Of a stretch of DNA of 64,000 bases, positions 33,997 to 46,945 are shown piece after piece; positions within the stretch are counted from its first letter, which is position 1, and the number at the start of each line of letters is the position of its first letter. Origin of the DNA: Lotus japonicus (taxonomy: Eukaryota; Streptophyta; Magnoliopsida; Fabales; Fabaceae); NCBI RefSeq assembly GCF_012489685.1, contig NC_080045.1, positions 1,369,001-1,433,000 of the forward strand. Reading direction: 5' to 3'. Position numbers and translations under genes: made by a program. The notes beneath the pieces are model-generated. The model had not been told where the DNA came from and did not search any database. It saw only the letters and a program-made list of their open reading frames with translations.

Positions 33997-35904
33997 ATGG
34001 CTACCACCAGTGAAATGAAGAAAGATGGCTACAATGCAAAGCCTCCCATGTTTGATGGTCAAAGGTTCGAATATTGGGAAGACAGAATTGAAAGTTTCTT
34101 TCTGGGCTTCGACGCAGATCTCTGGGATATCATTGTTGATGGCTATGAGCGTCCAGTTGATGCAGATGGCAAGAAGATCTCCAGATCAGATATGACTGCT
34201 GAGCAAAAGAAGCTTTACTCACAGCACCACAAAGCTAGAGCTATTCTTCTTAGTGCTATTTCCTATGAAGAGTACCAGAAGATTACAGATCGTGAGTTTG
34301 CCAAGGGCATCTTTGAATCCTTGAAGATGTCTCATGAAGAAAACAAGAAAGTTAAAGAATCAAAGGCGTTGTCCTTGATCCAGAAGTATGAATCCTTCAT
34401 CATGGAACCTAACGAGTCCATTGAGGATATGTTTTCCAGATTTCAGTTGCTTGTAGCTGGAATAAGACCTCTCAACAAAAGCTACACTAGAAAAGATCAT
34501 GTCATAAGGGTTATCAGAAGTCTTCCTGAAAGCTGGATGCCTTTAGTGACTTCAATAGAGCTTACAAGAGATGTTGAGCATATGAGTCTAGAAGAACTAA
34601 TCAGCATACTGAAATGTCATGAGCTGAAGCGCTTAGAGATGCAGGATCTGAGGAAGAAGTCTATAGCCTTGAAATCCAAATATGAGAAGGCTAAATCTGA
34701 GAAGTCAAAATCTCTCCAAGCTGAAGCAGAAGAATTTTAAGAAGCATCAGATGATTCTGATGAAGATGAGCTGTCTCTGATCTCCAAAAGACTCAACCGC
34801 ATCTGGAAGCACAGGCAGAGCAAGTACAGAGGCTCTGGAAAGGCCAAAGTAAAGTCTGAATCCTCATCAGGCCAGAAGAAGTCCTCAATCAAGGAAGTCA
34901 CATGTTTCGAGTGCAAAGAATCAGGGTACTACAAGAGTGACTGTCCAAAGCTGAAAAAGGACAAGAAGCCAAAGAAGCACTTCAAAACAAAGAAAAGTCT
35001 GATGGTGACTTTTGACGAATCAGAGTCAGAGGATGTTGTCTCTGATGGTGAAGTTCAAGGACTCATGGCTATTGTCAAAGACAAAGAAGCAGAGTCAAAA
35101 GTTGCAACTGACTCTGACTCAGCATCAGAAGAAGATCCTAACTCAGACGATGAAAATGAGGTATTCGCTTCTTTCTCAACCTCTGAATTAAAACATGCTT
35201 TGTCTGATATAATTGATAAGTATAACTTTTTTTTAACTAAGCATAAAAAGTTGAAAAATGATTTCTCTGCTGCTTCTAAGACTCCTTCTGAACATGAGAA
35301 AATTATTTCTAAATTGAAAAATAATAATCATGCTTTAGTGAATTCTAACTTTGCTTAAGAATCAGATTGCTAAGTTAGAAGAAGTAGTTGCTTGTGATGC
35401 TTCTGATAGTAAGAATGAATCTAAATATGAAAAATCCTTTCAAAGATTCCTAGCTAAAAGCGTAGATAGAAGCTTAATAGCTTCAATGATCTATGGCGTA
35501 AGCAAAAATTGAATGCATGGCATTGGCTATTCTAGACCCAATAGAAATGAGCCTCCTATGCCTAAGGCTAAATCCTTGTATGAATGTTTTGTACCCTCTG
35601 GTACTATATTGCCTGAACCATTATCTGTTAAAGTTGCTAACCCCCTCTCAAAAAGGGAACCCTCTCCATGTCTAAATATCATGCTAAAATTCCTTTACAC
35701 TATCATGTTGAGAAACCCAAGGTGATCAGAACCTCTGAGGTAACTAACAAGAGAGGACCCAGAAAGTGGGTACCTAAGGATAAGATTATCTATGTTGCAG
35801 ATATCCTTGATAGCTCCACTGAAACACCAATCATGGTATCTGGACAGTGGATGCTCGTGTCACATGACGGGAGAAAGGCGTATGTTCCAAGAGCTAAAAC
35901 TTAA
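33997..35904 (+). pseudogene. gag: Gag of Sirevirus C, degraded
   Basis: Starts ATGGCTACCACC after an A-run. Open for 248 codons to TAA at 34738-34740. The same frame is open again to 35358, where a small deletion (TCTAACTTTGC against TCTAACTCTGTGC) shifts it. A further TGA lies near 35510. In the zinc knuckle the His is replaced by Tyr (CKESGYYKSDC), so RNA binding would be impaired even without the stops. The C-terminal part (35668-35904) again overlaps pol by 113 nt. Confidence 0.88.
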
Positions 35905-36434
35905 GCCTGGAGGCGAAGTTGGCTTTGGTGGCAACGAGAAGGGTAAAACTGTTGGTACTGGTACTATTTGTGTTGATAGTAGTCCATGCATTGACAATGT
36001 TCTATTGGTAGATGACTTAACTCATAACTTATTGTCTATAAGTCAATTAGCTTACAAGGGTTATGATGTTATTTTTAATCAAAAGTCTTGCAGGGCTGTA
36101 AGTCAGATCGATGGCTCTGTTCTGTTTAACAGAAAGAGGAAGAACAACATTTATAAGATCAGATTATCTGAGTTGGAATCTCAGAATGTGAAGTGTCTTC
36201 TTTCTGTTAATGAGGAGCAATGGGTATGGCATAGACGGTTAGGGCATGTCAGCATGAGAAAGATTTCTCAGCTGAGTAAGCTCAACCTTGTCAGGGGCTT
36301 ACCCACTCTGAAGTTCTCTTCAGATGCTCTTTGTGAAGCATGTCATAAAGGCAAATTCACAAAAGTCCCTTTCAAGGCAAAGAATGTTGTCTCTACCTCA
36401 AGGCCATTGGAACTTCTGCATATCGACCTGTTTG
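35792..36434 (+). pseudogene. pol: Pol of Sirevirus C, segment 1 (protease and integrase start)
   Basis: LDSGCSCHMTGE (Arg to Cys next to the protease motif), the HHCC integrase zinc region and HIDLF are readable. The frame is cut at GTTTG (36430-36434), the TSD of the 4.7-kb solo LTR, and resumes at 41146. Confidence 0.9.
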
Positions 36435-39400
36435 TGTAACACCCCACATTTTCGGGTGCCACGGTAGTAACATGTTAAAGTAAATATGCAATCTTTTCCA
36501 AAAGGGATTTATAAATGTGAGTATTTATTTTTTTTTCCTTTTCGAAGTGTTTCTAAAATATGTAATGCATACTCCCAACCGTAAATAATTTACATCTGGC
36601 CTCGATCAAGGCACAGCATAGAGTACATGGCAAATAAACTAAGATCCAACACGGACTCACTATGCAATGACTCCATAAATCCGATATACTCCCTATGATT
36701 TCCACACTGAGTAACCATAGGAAAGCAATGCACCGGAACCTACCCGAAACCTTAAATACAAATCATCAAATGATCCTGCAAGCTTAAACCAATAACGGTA
36801 AGCTTTTCTACCCAAAGGCTCTAGCCCTACACCCGACTCTATTCTCCGAGTCTTCTATAGATCTTCCAAGTGGAGTAGCATCTGCTCACATCACCTCCTT
36901 TCGTCGTCTGGCAGCAGGCCGACCGCCCAAACACAAACATACAAACAAAGCCAAGGCGCTAGGGTCAACTCACAGCAATAAGTACATATACACTCAACAT
37001 GTGACAGGGTATATATATAAGTTGTTATATAAGCATATAAGTAATCCTAGCATGTTATGGCTCTAACATTGCTTCAATAAACAAACAGCACACAGTCTCA
37101 GTCAGCATGAATGTATGCGTGAAATGCACAATATGAATCCGGATTTGTGACGCGTTCCCGTTCGCCACAAGTGAAGCATTTTCACTATGGATGGACCATT
37201 CCCGTTATCCATCCTGGATGAAATCCATCCTGGATGAACCATTCCCGTTATTCATCCTTGGTGAACTATTCCCGTTATTCACCGAATGATGAACCATTCC
37301 CGTTATTCATCATTAATGCAAGGTGAACCATTCCCGTTATTCACCATGATATGCACAGGTGAACCATTCCCGTTATTCACCCGATTGAATGCAACGTGGT
37401 TAGCCAAACAACGAATCGTCCTTACCACGAAAGTGTCTAGCTCACAACCCAATCTCAACAAACCCATGAGTTAGTGTCGGTCAATACAACACAACTCGGA
37501 GTAAGTGTCGGTCAATACAACACAACTCCATCAACAAGAATACACAAGGGTCTAGTGTCGGTCAATACAACACCGCTCCAACAACAAGAGAACCCAAGGG
37601 ATTAGTGTCGGTCAATACAACACAACCCCATCAACAAGAGTACGTAAAGTACTCGGTGACTTTCAATCATCACCATAGCTCACCTTAGTGGCTTTCCCCA
37701 ATTCCAATAACTCACAACAAAGGTCGACTTTTCCCCGTCTTTCGTAAATATTTTCCCCTTCAGTTTTCCTATACTTAAACATTAATAAAAAATGATTTCA
37801 ATTCAGATTAGTCAGGTTATGAGTTTATTTCTCAAAATCTAGGTTTCCCAAGTCTTTAGTTTACAAAATTCTATTCATTCTAGGTTTTCCGAAAACCAAC
37901 CACCCAAAAGAAGTTTCCCGGGGAAAGTCTAAGTAAACCAACGAATCCCAACAAATGGCTAAGTCCCAAACCCCTCGTTTGAACTTGCCTAGGGTTGCTT
38001 ATCCAACCCGAAACATCAAAGATCACCAGATCAATGAATCTCCACTCCGAAGTCGCGTCAAAACGCACAATCCAACAAAGCACAACATCACAACATCAGT
38101 TCATCAACATAATCAACATCAAAGTAAAGCATAAGTCGAATTGATCGACGCCTATCATGCATTCATAGCTAATATTTAGTAAGTTTCCCTAACCTTAGGC
38201 GCTTTCCTTACTAAGTTGTGACTCAAATCAAATCCAGTCATATCTTTGCTTTCCCGTGTTGGCTCACTTCCGTCTGTTCTTTGGCTTCGTCGTCAAGCGC
38301 TTCTGTTATTCATACCCTTCATAAGTACACATAACATAATCACTAATTGAGCTACCTACTTTCCAAGTCTAAAGCTACACTCTCAAGCAATTGACTCGAC
38401 GAAATCACAAGTTAAACTCAATCTCCTTAATGGTTATAAACCATCAAGATCAACCTCAGAAATTAAGATAAGTCATCATAATGACAACAAAGCAATAACA
38501 AAGCTTCAAAATCTTATGACTTAGTAAATCAACTTTAAAACCAAATACTCATATGCTTGTCAAAATAGATAAGTACACATTACTAGTACTTACTCCTCTC
38601 ATTTTCCTTAGAGATCTCAGTCTCTAATAGGATACTCATTGAGGTATTTTCGCAATACTACACACCACTTCCCGTTTTCTATTCCATAATCCTCTTTATC
38701 CTCAATACTTACTTATCAAGTCACCTACAACAACTTAATGTCTCAACTCGCTCTCACGATCTATTCCTCAAGCCAACGTTGTATCATTATCAATTCTTAT
38801 CAAAACCACTAACTCTTATCAAGTAATCCATAAACCATAGTTAACTTCCAAGGCAACCAACTCTTCTTATCTAATGATTATGTACTTATTCATGACTCAT
38901 AAGCTCCTTCAAAACGATCGAATCATTTCTCTTAAACTTAAACTCGCGATATCTCATTAGACACACAACCCTAGTCTCTTCGAAACTCCACTTTGGTTCT
39001 ACAAAAATCCCAACTTATAGATAAGTCATCAATCTCTAAGAAATAACTTCTAGTCCTCAATCAATCCCTTAATCACTTCTAAGTCCTTGAACTTCCAAAG
39101 TTTCAAATCTAGACCTTCTAGAACCAAGTATTTATAGTAAAGCTCATAGACTTCTTGGAATTCAAGATTCAATCCTAAGTCATCTTCCAACATCAAGATT
39201 GCAATCATAACTTAATCCATTCTAATTAATACCTTTCGGAGTCTAATTCCTCACTCGGAAATCCAAACTTAATTGCTCTAACTCTATCCAATCTTGTTAT
39301 TCCTAAGCATCCATCGACTAGCGAGATAGTATCAATACGCTTATTCCCTAACACTCCGACAACTTGTTCGACTTTCAAAACTTTTCGCAAAAGCTTTTCA

Positions 39401-41145
39401 AGCACATTAAGGCTTAAAACAAAATCCTTAAAACCCCCAAAACCACTTAACTCAAAGGAAACAACTTTTTAGAAAACTTAATACATTAACATAAAACTCT
39501 ACTCAACCACTCAACCTTCGTAAAGAGATTAGTAAAACATATTACATTAGAAATATATATTTTCTTCAGCCAATTAGCAGTAGAAAGAGTTTCAAATGTG
39601 TTTTATATTAAAGTAGACTCTTGGGGCTTTCTTAAAAGTGATCATACACCTAAAACGGATAAAAGATGAGAGAGTTATGCAATTTTCAAGTTGGAGAACC
39701 GAAACAGGGAATTGTCCCCTGCAGGTTCTGTTAGTGACGGAAAAACAGAGCTTTGTGACGGAAAAACTGATGTTTGTGACGGACTTCATAACAGAACGTG
39801 GTTTTGAAATTTCCAACATGTTCTCAGCACCATAACACTATCTCAAACCATTTTGATTCATCTAAACCCCAGATAAATTTAGAAATCAAATATACAAACA
39901 TACTAATCAAGAAATTAAGGCTTTTACCAAGGAAAATGAGAAGATGATGTGCCGGTGGCGTCCTCTGCGTGATGGAGCTCACGGTGGTGGTGCTTGGGTC
40001 CTTTCATGGGGGTCTCCATTCAAAACCAGAAGAAGGAGAACAAAGATGGTGGATTGTTAGGCTCCATGGAGAGCAAGGAACGGTGGTGGTTAGAAGATGG
40101 AGCAAATATGTGATGAGAAGGGGTGTGTGTGGCTTTCATATTGGTGGTGGTGCCATGTTTGTTGCTGCAAATTAGAAAGGAGAAGAATCATGGTGATAGT
40201 GATGGTGTGATCAGCGGTTGCAAGAGGGAGAGTAGAGGTGGTGGCTCATGGACTGGTTGTCCATGGAGAAGAAAAGGTTGTGGAGATGCTGATCAAAAGA
40301 GAAAGAGGAACGGTGGGGAGTTGTTGCAGCAAATAAAAGAAGGAGATAAAGTAGGTAACCAAGAAAGAAAAGAAGAAGAAAAGGAGAAGAAAGGAAGAAA
40401 GAGCAGAAATGGGTCTGCTGAAGAAAGAAAGAAAACGTGAAGGAAGAAAAAGAAATAGTGAGGAAGAGAGAAATGAGAGTGAGTCGAGGATGAGGTGGAT
40501 GGAGGGATAAGGATGGTGAGATATTTTCTAATTATATTTTGAGAAGATATATATTTTTTTAAAACCGGTACGAATTGATTTAGACACTGAATGATTTAGC
40601 TCATAGAGTTAAGATAAAAATATAAGGGTGATATATTATTATCCCAAAAATTATGAGGAACTCTATGAAATGATAAAATATAAATTTGAATCACTTTGAG
40701 CAAAATAAAATGATTCATAGACCAAGAAAGAAGTAGAAACTGAGCTAAAGAATAACTGTGAGACAATTAGAACAAATATGACGTCGTCATACTATGCGTA
40801 TAAGTCAAGTATAAATTATAAGAAAATGACAATAGTACTTATCATCATTTGAAAGAAAAAGAAATTTGTCAGATAGCTCACGGAGCGTTGAATTGAGTTT
40901 ATCGAATAAAACAAAAGTTATGGCTTATTAAAAATAAGAAGACTAATGATATTATTTCTATTTTCAATGAAACTATAGAAAATAAAATATTTTGAAATTA
41001 ATTATCATTTAAATGATTTCCTTGATTCGTAATTAAAATCAAGTCAGGAAAATAACTTTAAAAATAATAATAGATTATAAACACTCAATTAATTAATATA
41101 ATGAAATTAAATAAATAATCTAGTTATTTATTTCAGGGTCTTACA
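36435..41145 (-). mobile_element. Solo LTR of a Tekay/Del-like family (4.7 kb)
   Basis: On the plus strand it runs TGTAACACCCC to GGGTCTTACA, 4711 bp, with TSD GTTTG on both sides. Its termini match the 5.0-kb Tekay LTR, but most of its body is different sequence. No primer site, polypurine tract or pol was seen, so it is a solo LTR left by LTR-LTR recombination. Inside: a minisatellite of CCATTCCCGTTATTCA words (about 37187-37380), another of GTGTCGGTCAATACAACAC (about 37474-37625), three GTGACGGA words near 39735-39785, and a promoter/leader-like block (39900-40740) shared with the middle of the 5.0-kb LTR. Most of 37700-39600 is AT-rich with nothing recognisable. Confidence 0.85.
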
Positions 41146-42350
41146 GTTTGGACCAGTGAAAACTGAGTCTATAGGTGGCAAGAGATATGGGATGGTCTTT
41201 GTTGATGACTATAGCCGCTGGACATGGGTAAAATTTCTATCCCGCAAGGATGAGTCTCATTCTGTGTTCTCTACCTTCATAGCCCAAGTGCAAAACGAGA
41301 AGGCTTGTAGAATTGTGCGTGTCAGAAGTGACCATGGTGGAGAGTTTGAGAATGACAAGTTTGAGAGTCTGTTTGATTCCTATGGAATTGCACATGATTT
41401 CTCTTGTCCCAAAACTCCTCAACAAAATGGTGTTGTTGAGAGGAAGAACAGAACTCTTCAAAAGATGGCTAGAACCATGCTCCAAGAAACTGGCATGGCT
41501 AAGTACTTTTGGGCAGAGGCAGTAAACACAGCCTGTTACATTCAGAACAGAATCTCTGTGAGACCAATTCTGAATAAGACTCCTTATGAATTGTGGAAGA
41601 AAATAAAACCCAACAATTCTTATTTTCATTCTTTTGGTTGTGTCTGCTGTGTTTTAAATACTAAGGATAGATTGCATAAGTTTGATGCTAAGTCTTCTAA
41701 ATGTCTATTACTTGGTTACTCTGATCGATCTAAAGGTTTCAGATTTTATAATACTGATGCTAAAACTATTGAAGAATCTATTCATGTTAGATTTGATGAT
41801 AAGCTTGACTCTGATCAGTCAAAGCTAGTTGAGAAGTTTGCAGATTTAAGCATAAATGTTCCTGACAAAGGCAAAGCTCCAGAGGAAGCTGAGCCAGAGG
41901 AAGATGAACCAGAAGAAGCTGGTCCCTCTGATTCACAACCTCAAAAGAAGAGCAGAATCACTGCATCTCATCCTAAGGAATTGATTCTGGGTAACAAAGA
42001 TGAACCAGTCAGAACCAGATCAACCTTCAGACCCTCTGAAGAGACCTTGCTCAGTCTGAAAGGGTTAGTGTCCTTAATTGAACCTAAGTCAATTGATGAA
42101 GCTCTTCAAGACAAGGACTGGATTCTGGCTATGGAAGAAGAACTGAATCAATTTTCCAAGAATGATGTTTGGAACCTAATGAAGAAACCTCACAGCGTTC
42201 ATGTGATTGGAACCAAATGGGTTTTCAGAAACAAGCTGAATGAGAAAGGAGATGTAGTGAGAAACAAGGCAAGGCTAGTTGCTCAAGGCTACAGTCAGCA
42301 GGAAGGAATAGACTATACTGAAACGTTTGTTCCGGTAGCAAGACTGGAAG
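41146..42350 (+). pseudogene. pol: Pol of Sirevirus C, segment 2 (integrase core, start of RT)
   Basis: Begins with the repeated GTTTG, then the integrase core with [11 protein letters not shown] and [14 protein letters not shown], the variable Glu/Pro-rich linker, and the reverse transcriptase start ([15 protein letters not shown]). The segment is open throughout its 399 codons. It is cut at GGAAG (42346-42350), the TSD of the second solo LTR. Confidence 0.9.
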
Positions 42351-45300
42351 TGTAACACCCCGATTTCGGTGGCGTCACTTTAGTAACCAAAAGTAAACTT
42401 AATGCGGAAAAACGTGAAATATTTTTTTTTTCGATAATAACTAAGACAAGACTGAATTAAATAAAACCCAAAAGCGAAAAGCAATAGAACTAATATACAA
42501 TATATAAACAGCCCCCGTTGTAAGTAACAACCTCGTCACGAGTAACCTCCAGTGACGGAAAGAAAAGTGCAACGCCCGTAGGCAATATATACAAACCAAA
42601 TGAAAAGGGTGAAGTGCCCGCAACACCATCCCTCAAAACTGAGAATCAGCTGACCCAATGGCCTGAAAATAAGACCTCCTAAGTCCAACCAACTCTCTGT
42701 GATTCCCGTAAGGAAACCACACAAAAAGCTATAGGCGGATCTACCCTGTCCCCTAAGTAACAAATGAAGCAAGACTGTCAGAGCTAAAACTCTACTCCTA
42801 CACTAATCCTAACTCGAGGAGCTCATACCAACACTCAAAACTATGTGCTAGCATGATCGTCGTCTGAATCAGAATCCAGAACGACCAAGTCTACCAGCCC
42901 TATCCGTCCTCCCCTCGCAACCGCAGTGCGCTCCGATGCTGGACTCACGGGCTTAGGGCCCGAACCCTGATCATCAATGATCGCAACAAAGGGTGCACTA
43001 GACCCTGTCGAAGGCACTCCCACTGGAATCTCCTCTGAGGGATCCTCCTCCTCTGAAGATGACGGTGGCGGCGGTGCTCCTCCGAATCCTGGTCCGCAGT
43101 GAACGCCCGGTGGCAAGTTGAAGCTGATAGAGCATCGCCTCAACACTCCTGACCTCAAGAGTCCTCCACTGTCCACGTGGTCCTCCATGATGCGCCCCGA
43201 ATACGTCGCTCGGTGGCTCGCGGGGTCAACCACCCACGACCCGGGGTCGTCCTGATCTATCATCTCGTACCTAATCCCCCCCGAAGGGTGGACCATGGTG
43301 AACCAGTTCGCAATATTCATCTGACAAAAGGCGTTGTCCGCCAAAGCACACACAGAAGACGCGAGGGTCAACTCTAAAGAACTATGTAGATAATAAACCC
43401 AATAGGTACAAATAATAGATAGCCACTTAGGTTTATAGCTAAAGATGTCATTCCTAGGGTTGCATGTTCCACAATAACATAAACACAATAATAGCAGATA
43501 GCATGTTCCAAATAGGTTTAACAATTACCAATCACACTCAACAACTAAATTAGTATGCATGTTGCATGATATGTATGCAGGTTAACCCAGTCAACCACAT
43601 GCATTCCGGAAAGGGATGGACATCAAACGGATCAGCCCTAACACCAGCCACGGTGGAGCCATTTTGGCCCGCGTGCCTCTTACTCCAACAGGGGTAGTCA
43701 GATCAGCAGTAAACCCGTAGGTCTGCCATTTCGGTCTGCTACAAGAGACGTCTACAAACGCTCTTTCACGGCATTCTGGGTCTTATGACCATTTTGGAAA
43801 CCGACGAGGTCCAGAGTACGTCCTGTGTTAATACCTCATTAATGTTGCATGTATGCAAAATGATTAGTCAAACAACGTCTCCGTCCTCACTCGACACGTC
43901 GCCACGTGTTCTAGGGAAGTTAAAGTCTCTAAAAGCTTACCCTAAGGTAAAGTCGATTCTGCGACCAAAATACACACTTCATAACGACACATAGCTGCTC
44001 CAACAGCACCACAACAAACGCTGCTCCAACAACACAATAACAAACGCTGCTCCAACAGCACAACAATAAACGCTGCTCCAACAGCACAACAACAAACGCT
44101 GCTCCAACAGCACAACAACAAACTCAACACTTGGATCCGACGACACTCCTCGTTTTTCCAAAACTATGATTTGACTTCCAATGCCTTCCTTCGAGGTTGT
44201 TATCATTACTTAAAGATTTTGAGGTTATTTAAGGTCTTATGAATTTTCTTTATAAAATAGATTCCATTTTGTCTTATCGCAAGTCTTATACATTTTCAGG
44301 ATCTCCCAATCCCAAGTCGCTTCCAGAGGATGTCTCGATCCACTAAACAAAATTAAGGCCCGAACCTCGTTCGTCCTATCAAACTTTCTCAAAACTCTCA
44401 AAATAAAATCGGCATGACCTGCCAGCTATTCTCACCATTCAGAATCTCAGATTCCAGTACAGAGCATATTTAAATCATCACAATCAACAACATGTCATAT
44501 ATCAATAAATCGCATCATAAACACTTAGCACTTAGCATATAAAGCATGCACCACACATCCTAGATTACCCACATAGCACATAGCATGTAAGACCATCTCA
44601 AAAACATTCAGTAGATGAATCATCTACATTGTCAGCCGAAGCCTCAGAAAACATTTTCCAATCACACACAATTCCAGTGCATAAACAGTAAACAATGTCG
44701 AAACATCGACCCTAAGCATTAACTAGATATTCAGTGAGAAGCTCTCACCTGAAAGTTCTCCAGAATGATCAACTAGTGCTTCCTCGCTCTCAAAGTGTTG
44801 GTCCTCGGGGAAATCCTCAAAAGCACCTCGAAGCCTTGAAGTAGCAACTGATTGATCGACGATCAAGCAAGCGATGAAGAAAAACTCTTCTTCCTTCTTC
44901 CTTGTTCTTGGCCGCGGTTTTGGGAGAGAAAATGGAGGAGAATTTGTGTTTTTCTTCCTTTCTTTGCTATATATAAAGGTTGGAAATTCGCGGGAAAATG
45001 AAAGTTTCGCGAATCTGATTTTTCCGACTTCATTCTCCATGAATTAATAGATATGTTTTGGCAAAAGAGTTCCAAAACTATAAAGAGGTCTCCTTGTGTT
45101 TTTGGCAACTAAAGCATAGTCGGTATAAAACTATTTTACCCGATAAGTTGCTTTTTGCATCGAATGTCGGAATGGAAAACTTCCTTCGGAAGAAAGATTG
45201 AAATCATCAAGAGAAATGGGTGTACGCGTGTGGAATATTCATTTGAAGCTCTGAATAGAAAAAGTCTTCATTGTCGAGAAATTCTAGGGTTTTGAAATAC

Positions 45301-45681
45301 CAGGGATTCGGTTTCGGCAAACTTCCGATGATTGGAATCGGACGTTCGTAGATCCTAGAGTTTCGCCTCGAAATGATTGTGATATATGGAAAAAGAGAAG
45401 TTCTAACATTTCTCTGAAGATTTTTGGAATTAACTGCCATCGTGCCTAAAAGTGAAAATTAGCTATATACTAGGGTTTCTGACCTAGGTTTAAGCGTAAA
45501 ACGATCGTGCTATAACTTTTATCGACTTCAATACGAACCTCAGACTTTTCCTGAACTTTCTCCTTCATACATTTATTTCATTTACTAAACTCTTGTTCAG
45601 GTTTCCCTTCGCCATACATCAAACCTACTGGTGAATAAGAATTTATTCACTTGGTATAAACTGAAAAACTTGGGCCTTACA
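42351..45681 (-). mobile_element. Solo LTR of the Tekay/Del-like family (3.3 kb)
   Basis: TGTAACACCCCGATTTCGG to TTGGGCCTTACA on the plus strand, 3331 bp, TSD GGAAG at 42346-42350 and 45682-45686. Read on the reverse strand it matches the 5.0-kb LTR at both ends: the ACGCCACCGAAATCGGGGTG end, the AACGCGGGCCGAAATGG region and the first 700 bp. It has a short CT/A-rich leader after a TATATATA near 44968 where the 5.0-kb LTR has about 1.9 kb of unrelated DNA. It contains a GCTGCTCCAACAGCACAAC minisatellite at about 43995-44125 and a 227-codon ORF. Confidence 0.88.
42841..43524 (-). CDS. ORF inside the solo LTR, 227 codons, unknown
   Basis: Sense to the LTR, near its 3' end, so in an intact element it would lie in the leader before gag. 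The product starts hydrophobic (LFGTCYLLLLCLCYCG), then holds ELTLASSVCALAD, a segment with WFTMVHPSGGIRYE and DPGSWVVDPASHRATYSG, a Pro/Ser/Glu stretch (APPPPSSSEEEDPSEE) and an acidic end LDSDSDDDHAST. The Tekay LTRs at 10149 and 15690 keep only the ELTLASSVCALAD part and the DSD end, with stops and a deletion. It is not a known pol or gag domain to me. It could be a real leader ORF or chance. Confidence 0.35.
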   Translation of the reverse strand: MLNLFGTCYLLLLCLCYCGTCNPRNDIFSYKPKWLSIICTYWVYYLHSSLELTLASSVCALADNAFCQMNIANWFTMVHPSGGIRYEMIDQDDPGSWVVDPASHRATYSGRIMEDHVDSGGLLRSGVLRRCSISFNLPPGVHCGPGFGGAPPPPSSSEEEDPSEEIPVGVPSTGSSAPFVAIIDDQGSGPKPVSPASERTAVARGGRIGLVDLVVLDSDSDDDHAST

Positions 45682-46945
45682 GGAAGCTATCAGACTGCTG
45701 ATCTCATTCTCAGTGAATCACAACATAATTCTTCATCAGATGGATGTTAAGAGTGCCTTCCTAAATGGTTACATCTCAGAGGAAGTCTATGTTCATCGAC
45801 CCCCAGGTTTTGAAGATGAGAAGAACCCTGACCATGTTTTCAAATTGAAGAAATCACTTTATGGTCTGAAGTAAGCTCCCAGAGCATGGTATGAGAGACT
45901 CAGCTCATTCCTTCTGGAAAATGAGTTTGTAAGGGGTAAAGTAGATACAACTCTCTTTTGCAAAACTTACAAAGATGATATATTAATTGTGTAAATTTAT
46001 GTTGATGATATTATATTTGGATCTGCTAATCCATCTCTATGCAAAGAGTTTTCTGAGATGATGCAGGCTGAATTTGAAATGAGTATGATAGGAGAACTCA
46101 AATACTTTATGGGTATACAAGTTGATCAAACACCAGAAGGAACATACATCCATCAGAGCAAGTACACTAAAGAACTTCTGAAGAAGTTAAACATGACAAA
46201 ATCTACAATTGATAAGACTCCAATGCATCCTACATGCATCCTGGAGAAAGAAGATGCAAGTGGTAAAGTTTGTCAGAAGCTCTATCGTGGTATGATAGGA
46301 TCACTTCTATACTTAACTGCATCTAGGCCAGATATTTTGTTCAGTGTTCATCTATGTGCTCGTTTCCAATCAGATCCTAGGGAAACCCACTTAACTGCTG
46401 TTAAGAGGATCCTGAGATATCTGAAAGGTACCACTAACCTTGGCTTGATGTATAAGAAAACATCAGAGTATAAGCTTTCAGGTTATTGTGATGCTGATTA
46501 TGCTGGAGATAGAACAGAGAGAAAAAGAACTTCTGGAAATTGTCAATTTCTGGGAAGTAACTTAGTCTCATGGGCAAGTAAGAGGCAATCAACCATTGCA
46601 CTATCCACTGCAGAGGCAGAATATATCTCAGCAGCAATTTGCAGCACTCAGATGCTCTAGATGAAACATCAGCTGGAGGATTATCAAATCCTTGAGAGCA
46701 ACATCCCAATCTATTGTGATAATACTGCTGCAATCTCACTGAGTAAGAATCCTATCTTACACTTAAGGGCAAAACACATTGAGGTAAAGTATCATTTTAT
46801 TAGAGATTATGTTAAGAAGGGCGTACTTCTTCTGAAGTTTGTTGATACTGACCATCAATGGGCAGATATCTTTATAAAGCCCGTAGTAGAGGATAGATTT
46901 AATTTCATTCTAAAAAATCTGAATATGGACTTTTGTCCAGCATGA
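45682..46945 (+). pseudogene. pol: Pol of Sirevirus C, segment 3 (RT core and RNase H)
   Basis: Resumes with GGAAG, then the RT core. At least three nonsense codons: TAA at about 45872 (Gln codon in KQAPRAW), TAA at about 45992 (Gln before IYVDD) and TAG at about 46658 (Trp before MKHQLEDYQ). RNase H motifs CDADYAGD and STAEAEY are still readable. The frame ends at TGA 46943-46945. Confidence 0.9.

Noticed and set aside
37187..37625. CRISPR-like regularly spaced repeats
   Set aside because: Plant nuclear DNA. The spacers are not uniform and the units are LTR minisatellites.
39969..40440. Gly/Val- and Lys/Glu-rich ORFs in the 4.7-kb LTR
   Set aside because: They are the reverse strand of the CT-rich LTR leader; purine-rich DNA opens all frames.
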